Part shown: piece by piece, positions 11,573-20,227 of the stretch
How the letters are laid out: the number at the start of each line of letters is the position of its first letter
Numbering within the stretch: position 1 is the stretch's first letter
Source of the DNA: an uncultured Opitutia bacterium
GTDB taxonomy: Bacteria; Verrucomicrobiota; Verrucomicrobiia; Opitutales; Opitutaceae
Length of the DNA stretch: 64,000 nt
Assembly: GCA_903840415.1 (NCBI GenBank)
Contig: CAIMFY010000091.1
Coordinates: forward strand, 28,323-92,322
Direction of reading: 5' to 3'
Position numbers and translations under genes: made by a program
The notes under the pieces: generated by a model
Seen by the model: the letters and a program-made list of their open reading frames with translations, nothing else
What the model was told of the DNA's origin: nothing
Databases searched by the model: none

Positions 11573-12718
11573 TCAGTTTTTCTCGGGCAGCGCGTAAACT
11601 TGGATGTAGTCGACCGACTTCGCGTCGACCGACTCCGCGTCGGAGGGCACCCGGCCGCCCACCACGTAAATTTTATTTTCATGCACGAGGGCGGCTGGGT
11701 TCCATGCCTTCTGGAAGTTGAAGGCGAAACCTTCGGAGCGTTTGGTGACGAGATCGTAGGCGACCAGTTCGCTGGGCGACCGGTAGTCGCCAAACAGGAA
11801 CAGGTGGTGGCCCAGAAACACGAGGGAATGCGAGCTCACGTCGCGGTGCAGCGGCGGCAGCACCCGCCAGAGTTTGTCGCCGGGATTATAAACGGCCACG
11901 TCGTGCCTCGGCCGGTCGCCGTCGAAGCCGCCCGCGACGACAATGACGCCGGGCGCGACCACGGTCGCCACCATGTCGCCGGGCACGGGCATCGCCGCGC
12001 CCTTCGCCCACTTGCCGCGCTTGAGGTCGAAGATCTGCACGTCGTTGGTGCGCACGGCGCTCCGGGCGCCGAGCCGCCGCCCGCCGAGAACGTAGATTTT
12101 CCCGTCGATCAACGCGCTGCCAAACTGGGCCCGCGCATCCGGCATCGCCACGCCGGCCGAAACTTGTCGCGTCGCGAGATCGACGATTTCCACGGAGGCT
12201 TCGAGGACGTTGGCCGCCTCCATTTCCTGGTCTTGACTGGGCGTATTCTGCCCGGCGCGCCGGCCCGCGAGCAGATCGCCGGACGGCGGGGTATCGCGCA
12301 TATGCATCAGCTGGCCGTTGACGCCGCCGAGCACATAAATTTTTCCGTCGGCCACCACGGCCTGATGCCAGAAGCGGCCGGTTTTGAGCCGCGCAAACTC
12401 CTCCGACTGGCCGGTGCGGACATCGAATCGCTCGATGGAGCCGAGCGCGGCGCGGGCGGTGTCCTGACCGCCGATGATATAAATGTAATCGCCGTCCGCG
12501 ACCGCGGCTGGAGCGAAGCGCGCCTCGCGCAGTTTGAAGTCGCCGACCTTCACGAGCGGCACGCCGGCCGAGACGTCCACGCGCGGGAGCACCTGCGCCG
12601 GTTCGCTACCCGTCTGGGCGCGGAGGGTCAGACCGGAACCAATGAGGCTCGTGAAAACGACAACGCTCAGCAGGCGAGCGACGCGGCTGACGGCCGCAGA
12701 CGGGTGGAGTAAGTTCAT
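11573..12718 (-). CDS. Secreted kelch-repeat protein
   Basis: A 381-residue exported protein; the start at 12718 is chosen because it gives a leader (LLSVVVFTSLIGSGLTLRAQ), while the longer frame adds 27 non-signal residues. Nearly all of the mature part is kelch repeats, e.g. YIYIIGGQDT, KIYVLGGVNG, KIYVLGGRRL and KIYVVGG. Its first repeats resemble those of the convergent kelch protein (VGDFKLREARFAPAAVADG against VADYHLKTERFGAAAVADG), so the two are paralogs, this one without the extra N-terminal domain. It lies 77 bp downstream of the cardiolipin synthase gene on the same strand. Ligand unknown. Confidence 0.82.
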   Translation of the reverse strand: MNLLHPSAAVSRVARLLSVVVFTSLIGSGLTLRAQTGSEPAQVLPRVDVSAGVPLVKVGDFKLREARFAPAAVADGDYIYIIGGQDTARAALGSIERFDVRTGQSEEFARLKTGRFWHQAVVADGKIYVLGGVNGQLMHMRDTPPSGDLLAGRRAGQNTPSQDQEMEAANVLEASVEIVDLATRQVSAGVAMPDARAQFGSALIDGKIYVLGGRRLGARSAVRTNDVQIFDLKRGKWAKGAAMPVPGDMVATVVAPGVIVVAGGFDGDRPRHDVAVYNPGDKLWRVLPPLHRDVSSHSLVFLGHHLFLFGDYRSPSELVAYDLVTKRSEGFAFNFQKAWNPAALVHENKIYVVGGRVPSDAESVDAKSVDYIQVYALPEKN

Positions 12719-12795
12719 GGGGTTTCGCGGGAGTGTTTCGAAACGCGTCCACGAATCAAACGCGAACCGGCGGCCGGCCGCGTTCGCCGCTTCGA

Positions 12796-14244
12796 TCACA
12801 GCAGCGGCGCCAAGAGGCGGCTGAGATCTTCGAGGAGGTTGCCGAAGAAACGGCTCGGCTGGTCCGGATCGGATTTGGCCTCGCGGCAGTGACTGGCGAG
12901 CGTCTCGGCCCAGTCCGTCATCGCGAGCGCGTCGGCCGCGGTGTGGACCACCACGCCGATTTCGAAATTCACGAATAGGCTGCGCGAGTCGAAGTTGGCC
13001 GAACCGATCAGACCCGCGCTGCCATCGACGATGAGCGCCTTGCTGTGCACCATGCCGGACGTGAACAACAACACCCGCGCGCCGGCGCGGCGCAGTTCGC
13101 GCAGGTAATGGCGGCGCGCGAAGTCGGTGATGCGGTGGTCGGAGCGGGCCGGCACGATCAGGTTCACCGCGACGCCAGAGCGCGCCTTGACGACGAGCGA
13201 ACGCAGGAGCACGTCGTCCGGAATAAAATAAGGCGTGACGATCCAGATGGTCTCCTTCGCTTCCTGGATCATCGAGATGATGCCCTCGTAGAGCGGATCG
13301 CCGGGCACATCGGGACCGCTCGCGACGACCTGCAACTCAGAGTGGCCGCGCGGCGCGACGACATTCGCGGGGATTTCCGCGCGCAAGGTTTCGGCCGACT
13401 GGCCCGTGACGAAACACCAGTCGGCGATCACCACGTCGTTGAGGAGAGCCGCGGCCGGACCCTGAATCACGGCGCCGAAATCCTGCCAGCGTTTCCGAAA
13501 GCGTTGCGGCCCCATGTAGGTGCGGGCGAGGTTGTGGCCGCCGATGATCGCGGTGCAGTGATCGAAGACGGCAATCTTGCGGTGGTTGCGCAGGTTGGCC
13601 GAACCGCGGGAGGAAAATGGCAGCACCGGCATGAAGCGCGCGACCTCGCCACCCGCGCGACGCAACCGGTGCGTAAAGCCCGCGCCCGTGAACCACGAGC
13701 CGAGCGAATCGAGCAGCAGGCGAACCTTCACCCCTTCGCGCGCCCGTTCGGCGAGGAGCCGCACGAGCCGCCGGCCGGTATCGTCGCGGCCGAGAATGAA
13801 GGTGGTAATGTGAATCGCGTGGCGCGCCGCGCGAATTTCCCGCTCGAGGGCGGCGTAGGCATCCTCGCCGTTGGCGAGGAACGCGATGGTGTTGCCCGGC
13901 ACCGGCGGTGCCGCACCGGCGGATACGATGGTCTGCGCGATCGGCGTGTTCGCGGATTTCGCGGGATGAGCCCCGGCGCCGGGCAGCACCGGCAGCACGC
14001 GGGATTTGCGGCGGATCAGCCGGCGGAGCTTGCGGCCGCCGAACAGCAGGTAGAGCGGCACGCCCACCCACGGCAGGAGCACGATCCCGAGCAGCCAGGC
14101 GAAGGTGTTGGCCGGCGCGCGTTTTTCACTCATCAGGCGCGCGACGAGCAGCAGCGCCAGGATGAAGCCCGCCAGCGAGAAAAAATTCAGCAGCAGGCCG
14201 TCAACGCCGATGCGATCGAAGAGAGCGGAGAATTTTTCGCGCAT
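12796..14244 (-). CDS. cls: Cardiolipin synthase, phospholipase D superfamily
   Basis: A 482-residue inner-membrane enzyme making cardiolipin by phosphatidyl transfer. Two membrane helices (about 17-36 and 49-68) precede two PLD domains. Both HKD motifs are intact: NHRKIAVFD with His221, Lys223 and Asp228, and VHSKALIVD with His400, Lys402 and Asp407, each followed by a GG/GS-N turn. Length and order match bacterial ClsA-type proteins. It lies 55 bp downstream of an endonuclease/exonuclease/phosphatase gene, a pairing also seen in E. coli (ybhP next to clsB), which suggests a shared lipid role. Confidence 0.9.
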   Translation of the reverse strand: MREKFSALFDRIGVDGLLLNFFSLAGFILALLLVARLMSEKRAPANTFAWLLGIVLLPWVGVPLYLLFGGRKLRRLIRRKSRVLPVLPGAGAHPAKSANTPIAQTIVSAGAAPPVPGNTIAFLANGEDAYAALEREIRAARHAIHITTFILGRDDTGRRLVRLLAERAREGVKVRLLLDSLGSWFTGAGFTHRLRRAGGEVARFMPVLPFSSRGSANLRNHRKIAVFDHCTAIIGGHNLARTYMGPQRFRKRWQDFGAVIQGPAAALLNDVVIADWCFVTGQSAETLRAEIPANVVAPRGHSELQVVASGPDVPGDPLYEGIISMIQEAKETIWIVTPYFIPDDVLLRSLVVKARSGVAVNLIVPARSDHRITDFARRHYLRELRRAGARVLLFTSGMVHSKALIVDGSAGLIGSANFDSRSLFVNFEIGVVVHTAADALAMTDWAETLASHCREAKSDPDQPSRFFGNLLEDLSRLLAPLL

Positions 14245-14299
14245 GGAAAGCGTCAGTCCGGGTGACGGCGGAGCGGCGATGCGACTGGGTAACGACGGA

Positions 14300-15073
14300 T
14301 CATTTCAACTGAAACTCGACCAACACCGGTCGATGATCGGAGGCTACCGAGCGGACGATTTCGCACTTCACCCGCGTGCAGTCCGGCGGCAGGAAGATGT
14401 AGTCGAGCGTGCGGGCCGGCAGCGGCGAAGGAAACGTCCGGCCCAGCTGCGGGTGCAGCGTATAATCGCCGTAAATCGAGAGGTGTTTCAGGAGCGCAGC
14501 CGTGGCGTCGAGGCGCGTGTGGGCGTTGTTAAAGTCGCCGCAGATGATGGGCGGCATCGACCACAATTTCGCGTGCAGCTTGTGCTTCTCACGCAGCCAC
14601 GCGGTCAAGCGCTCTAGTTGCACCAGCCGCTGCGCGCGCGAGCGATGGTGCAGGTGCAGATTCACGAGCGGCACGCAACGCCCCGCGACATCTAGCTCGA
14701 CGTAAAGAAATCCCTTCTCGCCCATCCGCCGCTGCCCGAAGACGACCGTCTCGGAGGCGCGAATCGGATGCCGCGACAGGACAGCGTTGCCGTAACTGAG
14801 ATTGAGCAGGCCGGTGCGGCGGTTGTTGATGCCGAAGACGCTGTGCGCGAAACGCGTGTGGACGCGCAAGTAGTCGAGGTGATCGAAATTGCCGGCCCAG
14901 CGCGAGCGCTCGTCGATCTCCTGCAAGGCCACGACATCCGGCGCCAACGCGTCGAGTAACCGCGCGATCCGACGGAGGTTCAGCCGCAGTTTGCGCTGGG
15001 AAACGAGGCCCTGCAACGGATTCAGACCGCGCCCGTGAGCAATGTTGAAGGTGACGAGACGCAGCCGCTGCAT
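14300..15073 (-). CDS. Endonuclease/exonuclease/phosphatase family protein (YbhP-like)
   Basis: A 257-residue protein of the DNase I-like metal-dependent phosphoesterase fold. Core motifs are present in order: TFNIAHG near the start (Asn), ALQEID (metal-binding Glu), GDFNNAH (Asp and Asn) and SDHRPVLVEF at the end (catalytic Asp-His). There is no signal peptide, so a cytoplasmic or membrane-associated site is likely. The family includes nucleases, sphingomyelinases and phosphoinositide phosphatases, so the substrate cannot be read from sequence. Position just upstream of cls points to phospholipid metabolism rather than DNA repair, but recQ also lies next door (51 bp upstream). Confidence 0.82.
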   Translation of the reverse strand: MQRLRLVTFNIAHGRGLNPLQGLVSQRKLRLNLRRIARLLDALAPDVVALQEIDERSRWAGNFDHLDYLRVHTRFAHSVFGINNRRTGLLNLSYGNAVLSRHPIRASETVVFGQRRMGEKGFLYVELDVAGRCVPLVNLHLHHRSRAQRLVQLERLTAWLREKHKLHAKLWSMPPIICGDFNNAHTRLDATAALLKHLSIYGDYTLHPQLGRTFPSPLPARTLDYIFLPPDCTRVKCEIVRSVASDHRPVLVEFQLK

Positions 15074-15123
15074 GGTGGCTTGAGCTTAAAACGCCCACCG
15101 CGCCGCGCAACGGCAATCGCGGC

Positions 15124-16992
15124 TCAGTCAAACGCTATCCGCGAATTTGTTCCGAGGTATTCGGCGATTTCACGCGTGACGGTGACTCCGAACTCGGCCC
15201 GCTTTTTTTCGCCAATGCCGGGGATGCCTTCGAGTTGATCGATGCTGGTCGGATAAAAATGCGCGAGCGCCCGGAGCGTGGTGTCGCCAAAGATGATGTA
15301 GGCGGGGACGTGGCGCTCGTCGGCGAGCCGCTTGCGGAGCGCGCGCAGGCGCTCGAAGAGGATTTCGTCGCACGCGATGTCGCCTTCGCGGCGAGCAGGG
15401 ACGCGTTTCGCCTTCGGCAGATCCATCGGCTTCGTCAGCGTGATCGGCGTGCGCGCTTTCAGGATCGCGAGGCCGTCCTCGGTGAGCGAGAGCGTGGCGA
15501 ACTCGCCTTCGTCGACGGCGACGTAGCCGAGCCGCATCAGTTCGCGGCCGACCGCGGCCCAGGCGGGTCGGGCAAATTCCCTGCCGATGCCGTAGGTCGT
15601 GAGGCGGTCGTGGCCCCAGCGGCGGATCTTGTCGGTGTCGGCGCCGGTGAGGACTTCGATGACGTGGTTCAGCCCGACGCCGAAGCGACCGGCCTGGCGG
15701 ATGCGATAAACGCACGAGAGAAATTTTTGCGCGACGAGCGTGCCGTCGTAGGTCTCGCGCGGCTCGAGGCAGTTGTCGCAGGAGCCACAGTTGTCGCCAG
15801 GGAATCGCTCGCCGAAATACTCGAGCAGCTCGGCGCGGCGGCAGGCGGAGTTTTCGGCGTAGTGGACAATCTGCCGGAGCTGCGCGCGGGCTACTTCGCG
15901 TTCGTGGGCGTCGGTGATTTCGTCGAGGAAGTGCGTTTGCTTCGCGACATCGCCGGCACTGAAGAGGAGCAGACAGTCGCCCGGCAGGCCGTCGCGACCG
16001 GCGCGGCCGGTCTCCTGATAGTAGCCTTCAATGTTTTTCGGCAGGTCGTGGTGGATGATCCAGCGGACGTTCGGCTTGTTAATGCCCATGCCGAAGGCGA
16101 TCGTTGCGCAGATGATGCGCACGTCGTCGCGGAGAAATGCCTCCTGATTTTCGGCGCGCGTGGCGGCGTCGAGGCCCGCGTGGTAGGCGCGCGCGGCGAA
16201 CCCGCGGCTGGCGAGTCCCTCAGCCGTCTTCTCCGTGGCGGCCCGGCTCGCGCAGTAAACGATCCCGCACTCGGTCTCGCGCTTCTTCACGAACTCGACG
16301 ATTTGTTTCAGTGGCTGATTTTTCGGGACAACGCGGTAGGTGAGATTCGGCCGATTGAAACTCGCGACGAACATCTCCGGCTCGCGCAGCTTCAGGTGCG
16401 TGACGATGTCGGCGCGCACCCGCTCCGTCGCGGTCGCCGTCAGCGCCATAAGCGGCACCTTCGGTAGCGCGAGGCGGAGCTGCGCGAGCTGGCGATATTC
16501 GGGACGGAAATCGTGGCCCCACTCCGAGACGCAGTGCGCCTCGTCGATCGCGAGGCAGGCGACGTTCCACGCCTTCAGATTTTCCTGCCACGAATCGAGC
16601 ATGAGCCGCTCGGGCGCGGCGTAGAGAAGTTTGAACTCGCCGCGGTGCAGCCCACGCAGCCGCGCTCGCGCCTCCTTTTCGCCGAGCGAGGAATTCAAAA
16701 AAGTCGCAGCCACGCCGCTCGCCTGCATCGCATCAACCTGATCCTTCATCAACGCGATTAGCGGTGAAACCACGACGGTGAGTCCGTCGCGGACGAGGGC
16801 GGGAAGTTGGAAGCACAGCGACTTGCCGCCGCCCGTCGGCAGGAGCGCAAACACATCGCGGCCTGCGAGCGTCGCCTCGATGATCTCGCGCTGGAGCGGG
16901 CGGAAGGTCGCGTAGCCGAAGGTGGTTTTGAGTTGGCGGAGCAGATCGGGCACAGGCGCGCAGGATGGGGCGGGCGCGGCGCGTTTGCCCAT
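15124..16992 (-). CDS. recQ: ATP-dependent DNA helicase RecQ
   Basis: A 622-residue superfamily 2 helicase, near the E. coli RecQ length (609). Walker A TGGGKS lies at about 53-58, the DEAH box at about 150-153 followed by the RecQ-specific aromatic-rich loop. The helicase C-terminal domain ends in the arginine-finger region HHDLPKNIEGYYQETGRAG. The RQC zinc site has four Cys (ending CGSCDNC) and an HRDC domain closes the protein (RALRKRLADERHV to GIGEKKRAEFG). The start at 16992 is preferred; a frame extending 70 residues upstream is Arg/Thr-rich and overlaps the divergent gene. Works in recombination and fork repair. Confidence 0.94.
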   Translation of the reverse strand: MGKRAAPAPSCAPVPDLLRQLKTTFGYATFRPLQREIIEATLAGRDVFALLPTGGGKSLCFQLPALVRDGLTVVVSPLIALMKDQVDAMQASGVAATFLNSSLGEKEARARLRGLHRGEFKLLYAAPERLMLDSWQENLKAWNVACLAIDEAHCVSEWGHDFRPEYRQLAQLRLALPKVPLMALTATATERVRADIVTHLKLREPEMFVASFNRPNLTYRVVPKNQPLKQIVEFVKKRETECGIVYCASRAATEKTAEGLASRGFAARAYHAGLDAATRAENQEAFLRDDVRIICATIAFGMGINKPNVRWIIHHDLPKNIEGYYQETGRAGRDGLPGDCLLLFSAGDVAKQTHFLDEITDAHEREVARAQLRQIVHYAENSACRRAELLEYFGERFPGDNCGSCDNCLEPRETYDGTLVAQKFLSCVYRIRQAGRFGVGLNHVIEVLTGADTDKIRRWGHDRLTTYGIGREFARPAWAAVGRELMRLGYVAVDEGEFATLSLTEDGLAILKARTPITLTKPMDLPKAKRVPARREGDIACDEILFERLRALRKRLADERHVPAYIIFGDTTLRALAHFYPTSIDQLEGIPGIGEKKRAEFGVTVTREIAEYLGTNSRIAFD

Positions 16993-17050
16993 GAAAAAGC
17001 GCGTTCGGCGCAGCTTGGCGTTGATAAAACGGAGCGAGTCCCTGATGTAG

Positions 17051-18475
17051 GTGGGCGTGATCCGCGTCTCCAGAGTCCTGACCCCGACGGTGTGCCGCCG
17101 GACAATCTTCGCCGTGCTGGCAATGGTGGCGCTTGGCTGGGCGCGTGCTGCCGACACGCGACCAGTGGTCGGACCCGGCGCGACGAAAGACGATGTCATC
17201 AACGCCTACGGCTGGCCGACCGGCCAGTCGCAGCTCGGCCCGAAGGAGATCCTCAACTATCCGCAGGGCAGCATCACCCTCGCGAACGGCCGGGTGGAGC
17301 GGGTGGATTTTTCGCCCAACGTCCCGTGGCCCGCACCGCGCCCGCGCCCTGGCACGCCCGCCGAGACCGCCGTGAAGCGTGCCGAGAGCAAATCGTTCGA
17401 CCCCTGGACGACGAGTCTCCCCGAGGCCGCCGCCCAAGCCGCGAAGCAGCACGCGCACATCCTCGCCGCGTTTGTCGGCTCCGACTGGTCGCCGCCCAGC
17501 CAGCGTTTTCTCGCCGAAGTCGCCACCCATCCCGATTTCGTCAACGGACTGATGGACGCTTTTGTGTTTCTGAAACTCGATTTCCCGACGCGCATCGCGC
17601 TTCCGGCGGAATTGAAAATGCAAAACGAAGAACTCCGTGCGCGCTGCGGCGTGACCACCTACCCCGCCCTCATCGTGATCTCGCCGCGTGGTGAACCGAT
17701 CGCCGTCGTCAACCTCGCGCGCGAATCCGCCGGTGACAGCTATCGCGCGCAAATCATCGCAGCGATGATGGAAGTGCGCGAGTTGATGAAACAGCGCCCG
17801 GTCGTCGCCGATCCTCCACCGGACTCCAAGGCATCGGTCGCCGACAAAAAAGCGGTGCGACTCCTGTCGGCCGCAGAAGAATCCGGCGAGGAAAGCCTCG
17901 TCAAGAGACTCGCCTCCTCCGCGGGCTGGGCGCTCACGCTCGGGCTCGGCGGCGGACTGGTGTTGGCCATCGCGCTCGTGGCGTGGATGTGGCGCAGCCG
18001 GATGGAGGCGCCTACGGCGACGACCGCCCGGCCCGACAAATTGCAGCCGAATGTGCGACTCATGGATGTGCCGACGCTCGCCGAGCTCAAAGTGCTACCG
18101 GTGGAGCGACTCCGGTTGCTGGTCGCCGCGCTCTTCGAAGCCACGGGCTATTCCGCAACGATCAACGCCGGCCCCACCGAGGTGAACATCGAGCTTCGGC
18201 GTCGCGGCCACACCCGGACCAACGTGCTCGTGTGTTGTCACCAGGAAGTTCACGGCCCGATCGGTGCGCGGCCGGTGCGCGAATTTTTCGCCACGCTGGT
18301 GGCGGCGGGCATCGAGGCGGGTTGGTTCGTGGGCACCGACGAGTTTACCGCGGAAGCCCGCAGCGTGGCCGAGGAGCGCGGGATCGAATTGATCGACGGC
18401 GAGGGTCTCATCGATCGGTTGCGGCAACTGCCGACCGCGGAGCTGGGTCAAGTGCTCTCGCGCGCCGGCGCGTAA
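17051..18475 (+). CDS. Membrane protein: SmpA-like, cysteine-less thioredoxin fold, TM helix, degenerate Mrr-like domain
   Basis: A 474-residue composite protein. A signal peptide or anchor (1-34) is followed by a short SmpA/OmlA-like segment (GATKDDVINAYGWPTG, 43-85). Residues 120-245 look like a thioredoxin fold, but the redox site reads GSDWSPPS (143-150) with Ser in place of both Cys. A membrane helix spans about 291-313. Residues 345-460 resemble the Mrr_cat restriction-endonuclease fold (ARPVREFFATL, FTAEARSVAEERGIELIDG), yet the catalytic Asp is Asn379 and the Q-x-K triad reads Cys395-Cys396-His397, so no nuclease activity is expected. Divergent from recQ. Function unknown; scaffold or binding roles are guesses. 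Confidence 0.75.
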   Translation: MGVIRVSRVLTPTVCRRTIFAVLAMVALGWARAADTRPVVGPGATKDDVINAYGWPTGQSQLGPKEILNYPQGSITLANGRVERVDFSPNVPWPAPRPRPGTPAETAVKRAESKSFDPWTTSLPEAAAQAAKQHAHILAAFVGSDWSPPSQRFLAEVATHPDFVNGLMDAFVFLKLDFPTRIALPAELKMQNEELRARCGVTTYPALIVISPRGEPIAVVNLARESAGDSYRAQIIAAMMEVRELMKQRPVVADPPPDSKASVADKKAVRLLSAAEESGEESLVKRLASSAGWALTLGLGGGLVLAIALVAWMWRSRMEAPTATTARPDKLQPNVRLMDVPTLAELKVLPVERLRLLVAALFEATGYSATINAGPTEVNIELRRRGHTRTNVLVCCHQEVHGPIGARPVREFFATLVAAGIEAGWFVGTDEFTAEARSVAEERGIELIDGEGLIDRLRQLPTAELGQVLSRAGA

Positions 18476-18497
18476 GGCGCACGAACCGTCACCAGGC

Positions 18498-19667
18498 CTA
18501 CGCGCTCATGCCGAGAAAACTCGCCAACGCAGCCACCGCCCCGGTGGACCGATAACCGCGGCGCACGCGCCGGGAGACGACCCGCAATTTACTCCGCTCG
18601 CGATCCGCCTTCGGATCGACGTCGCCGACGATCTCCGTGCCAGCAAGGATCGGCAGCGCGTAGTGGCCGCGGTTGCGCTTGGCCGGCGGCGTGTAGGCTT
18701 CCCAAATATAATCGAAATCCCAGAGGGCGCGTGTGAGCCGACGGTCGTAAATGAGCGGATCGAGAGGGGCCAACAGTAGCGGAGCTGCAGGAATTTCGAT
18801 TTTAGATTTCTGATTTTCGATTGCCGAAAATAGCGGCGCATCTTCGCGCAGACAGTGGAGCAAGGGGCAATCGATTCCGTCGATAACCACGGGCTGGACG
18901 AAATCGCCGGCGAGGCGAAGTTCGTCGCGTTTGAGCGTGACGAGCCGGCGCTGACGCAGTTTGAGGAGCGCGAGCCAGCGAGCGGTGTCGGTGGCCGAGG
19001 GCTCGGGCGCGGCGAGCGTCGCGGCTGGGAGGACGCGTTCCGGCAAATCGTAGAGTCGGCGCTGCTGGTCGCGCCGGGCGATGAGCAGGCGGCCGTGGAA
19101 GAAAAGTTTTTGCAGCGTCGACTTCGCGAGCGTGGCGGCGCCCCAAACATTCCGGCCGCGGCGGCCATCGTGCAGGTCATCGGAGCTGAGTGGGCCGCGC
19201 GCGGTGAGTTCGGCGAGCAGCGTTGGGACGAAGTCGCGTTCGCGAGGCGTGAGCCGACCTGACCACGCACTCTGCATTGTGGTGCGACGGCGCATCGCCG
19301 ATAAGAGATGCGGCCACGCTTCGAGGGAAAACGCCACGAGCACCTGCGTTTCCGGCACGTGGTGCTCGAACGCCGTGCGTGCCGCCGCCGGCAGCGGCGC
19401 ACCGCCCCCGTGCAGGTGCCGCATGAGATCGCCTTCGCGGTAGCCGCTCACGCGGTGCCGCAAGATGTGATCGTGCATCCGGCCGCAGACGTTGAGCGGA
19501 TCGATTTGGATGTAGCCGTGGTGGGCCAGCGCCGCCGCGAGGCTAGTGTGCGGCGCATCAAGGCCGTGTGCGCGCCGGAGAAAACGACGAGCGGCGAGCG
19601 GTGTGACGTGAAGCGCGGGAGGCACGGAAAAGTTTTCCGATTGAACGCGGGCCGCTGGAAAAAACAA
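18498..19667 (-). CDS. Winged-helix DNA glycosylase, YcaQ/AlkX family
   Basis: A 389-residue protein of the HTH_42 family, named after E. coli YcaQ, which unhooks DNA interstrand crosslinks. The catalytic Q-x-D motif is visible as YIQIDPLNV near residue 55, and the C-terminal IWEAYTPPAKRNRGHYALPIL is a family hallmark. Length fits (YcaQ 410). The start may lie a few residues further in, since the first 20 residues look unconserved. Around 18791-18830 the gene contains an AT-rich stretch coding AIENQKSKIEI that stands out from its GC-rich context and looks inserted in frame. Convergent with the preceding gene, 22 bp apart. Confidence 0.85.
   Translation of the reverse strand: MFFPAARVQSENFSVPPALHVTPLAARRFLRRAHGLDAPHTSLAAALAHHGYIQIDPLNVCGRMHDHILRHRVSGYREGDLMRHLHGGGAPLPAAARTAFEHHVPETQVLVAFSLEAWPHLLSAMRRRTTMQSAWSGRLTPRERDFVPTLLAELTARGPLSSDDLHDGRRGRNVWGAATLAKSTLQKLFFHGRLLIARRDQQRRLYDLPERVLPAATLAAPEPSATDTARWLALLKLRQRRLVTLKRDELRLAGDFVQPVVIDGIDCPLLHCLREDAPLFSAIENQKSKIEIPAAPLLLAPLDPLIYDRRLTRALWDFDYIWEAYTPPAKRNRGHYALPILAGTEIVGDVDPKADRERSKLRVVSRRVRRGYRSTGAVAALASFLGMSA
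18791..18830. repeat. AT-rich low-complexity insert inside glycosylase gene
   Basis: About 40 bases rich in A and T (GATTTTAGATTTCTGATTTT on the plus strand) lie inside a gene that is otherwise strongly GC-rich. Read on the coding strand they give AIENQKSKIE, a simple motif. The length keeps the frame open. It looks like a tandem-repeat-derived or MITE-like snippet, but only one copy is in the window. Confidence 0.5.
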
Positions 19668-19727
19668 GGCGCGAGGCTCTCACGCAAAGACGTGGCGGCG
19701 GTCACGACCACCTTCGCTTCCGTCCGT

Positions 19728-20105
19728 TCAGACTTTGGGCAGCGGGGCCGGGTGCGCGGCCAATACTTCCGCAATCGCGGCGGCGAGTTGAGTCGCCGGG
19801 AACGGTTTTGTGAGCGTCTGGTGCGCTCCGAGATTGCGCGCGTAATCCAGTCGGTGGTTGCCACCACCCGTCATGGCGATGATGCCGACATGCGGAAATT
19901 CCTCGTGTAAAATCCGGATGGTGGGAAGCCCGCCATAGGGCATCATCATGTCGGTGAGGACCAAGTCCACCGGGGTCGCGCGGATGAGTTTCACCCCCTC
20001 CATGCCATTACCGGCGACCACGGCCGTATGACCCGCGGTCCGCAGCATCTGCACTAGCAAGCCGCTGAAAATATCATCGTCGTCGATTATGAGAATGCGG
20101 GCCAC
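19728..20105 (-). CDS. Single-domain response regulator (receiver)
   Basis: A 125-residue stand-alone CheY-like receiver. The acidic pocket is LIIDDDD (8-11), the phospho-acceptor is Asp52 (VLTDMMMP) and the conserved Lys is Lys100 (TLTKPFP); the Ser/Thr switch position is Thr79 (IIAMTGGG). No output domain follows, so it must act by protein contact or phosphorelay. It is divergent from the PAS histidine kinase, 122 bp away, and resembles the receivers at 23.4, 62.1 and 62.6 kb, which share an insert after the switch residue. It likely receives phosphate from one of the kinases next to it. Confidence 0.88.
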   Translation of the reverse strand: MARILIIDDDDIFSGLLVQMLRTAGHTAVVAGNGMEGVKLIRATPVDLVLTDMMMPYGGLPTIRILHEEFPHVGIIAMTGGGNHRLDYARNLGAHQTLTKPFPATQLAAAIAEVLAAHPAPLPKV

Positions 20106-20227
20106 GGTTCCATCTTGGCGGGAAATTCACCTCAAACCAACCCATAATATGACCGCGCGACAACTGGCCAAAAAATGCGCCTTGATGGACGTCGCTTCGG
20201 GGTCGTGACCAGAGCATCGTTCAAACC

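Noticed and set aside
11483..12712. 409-codon plus-strand frame
   Set aside because: Antisense to the kelch gene, whose repeats and leader are clear.
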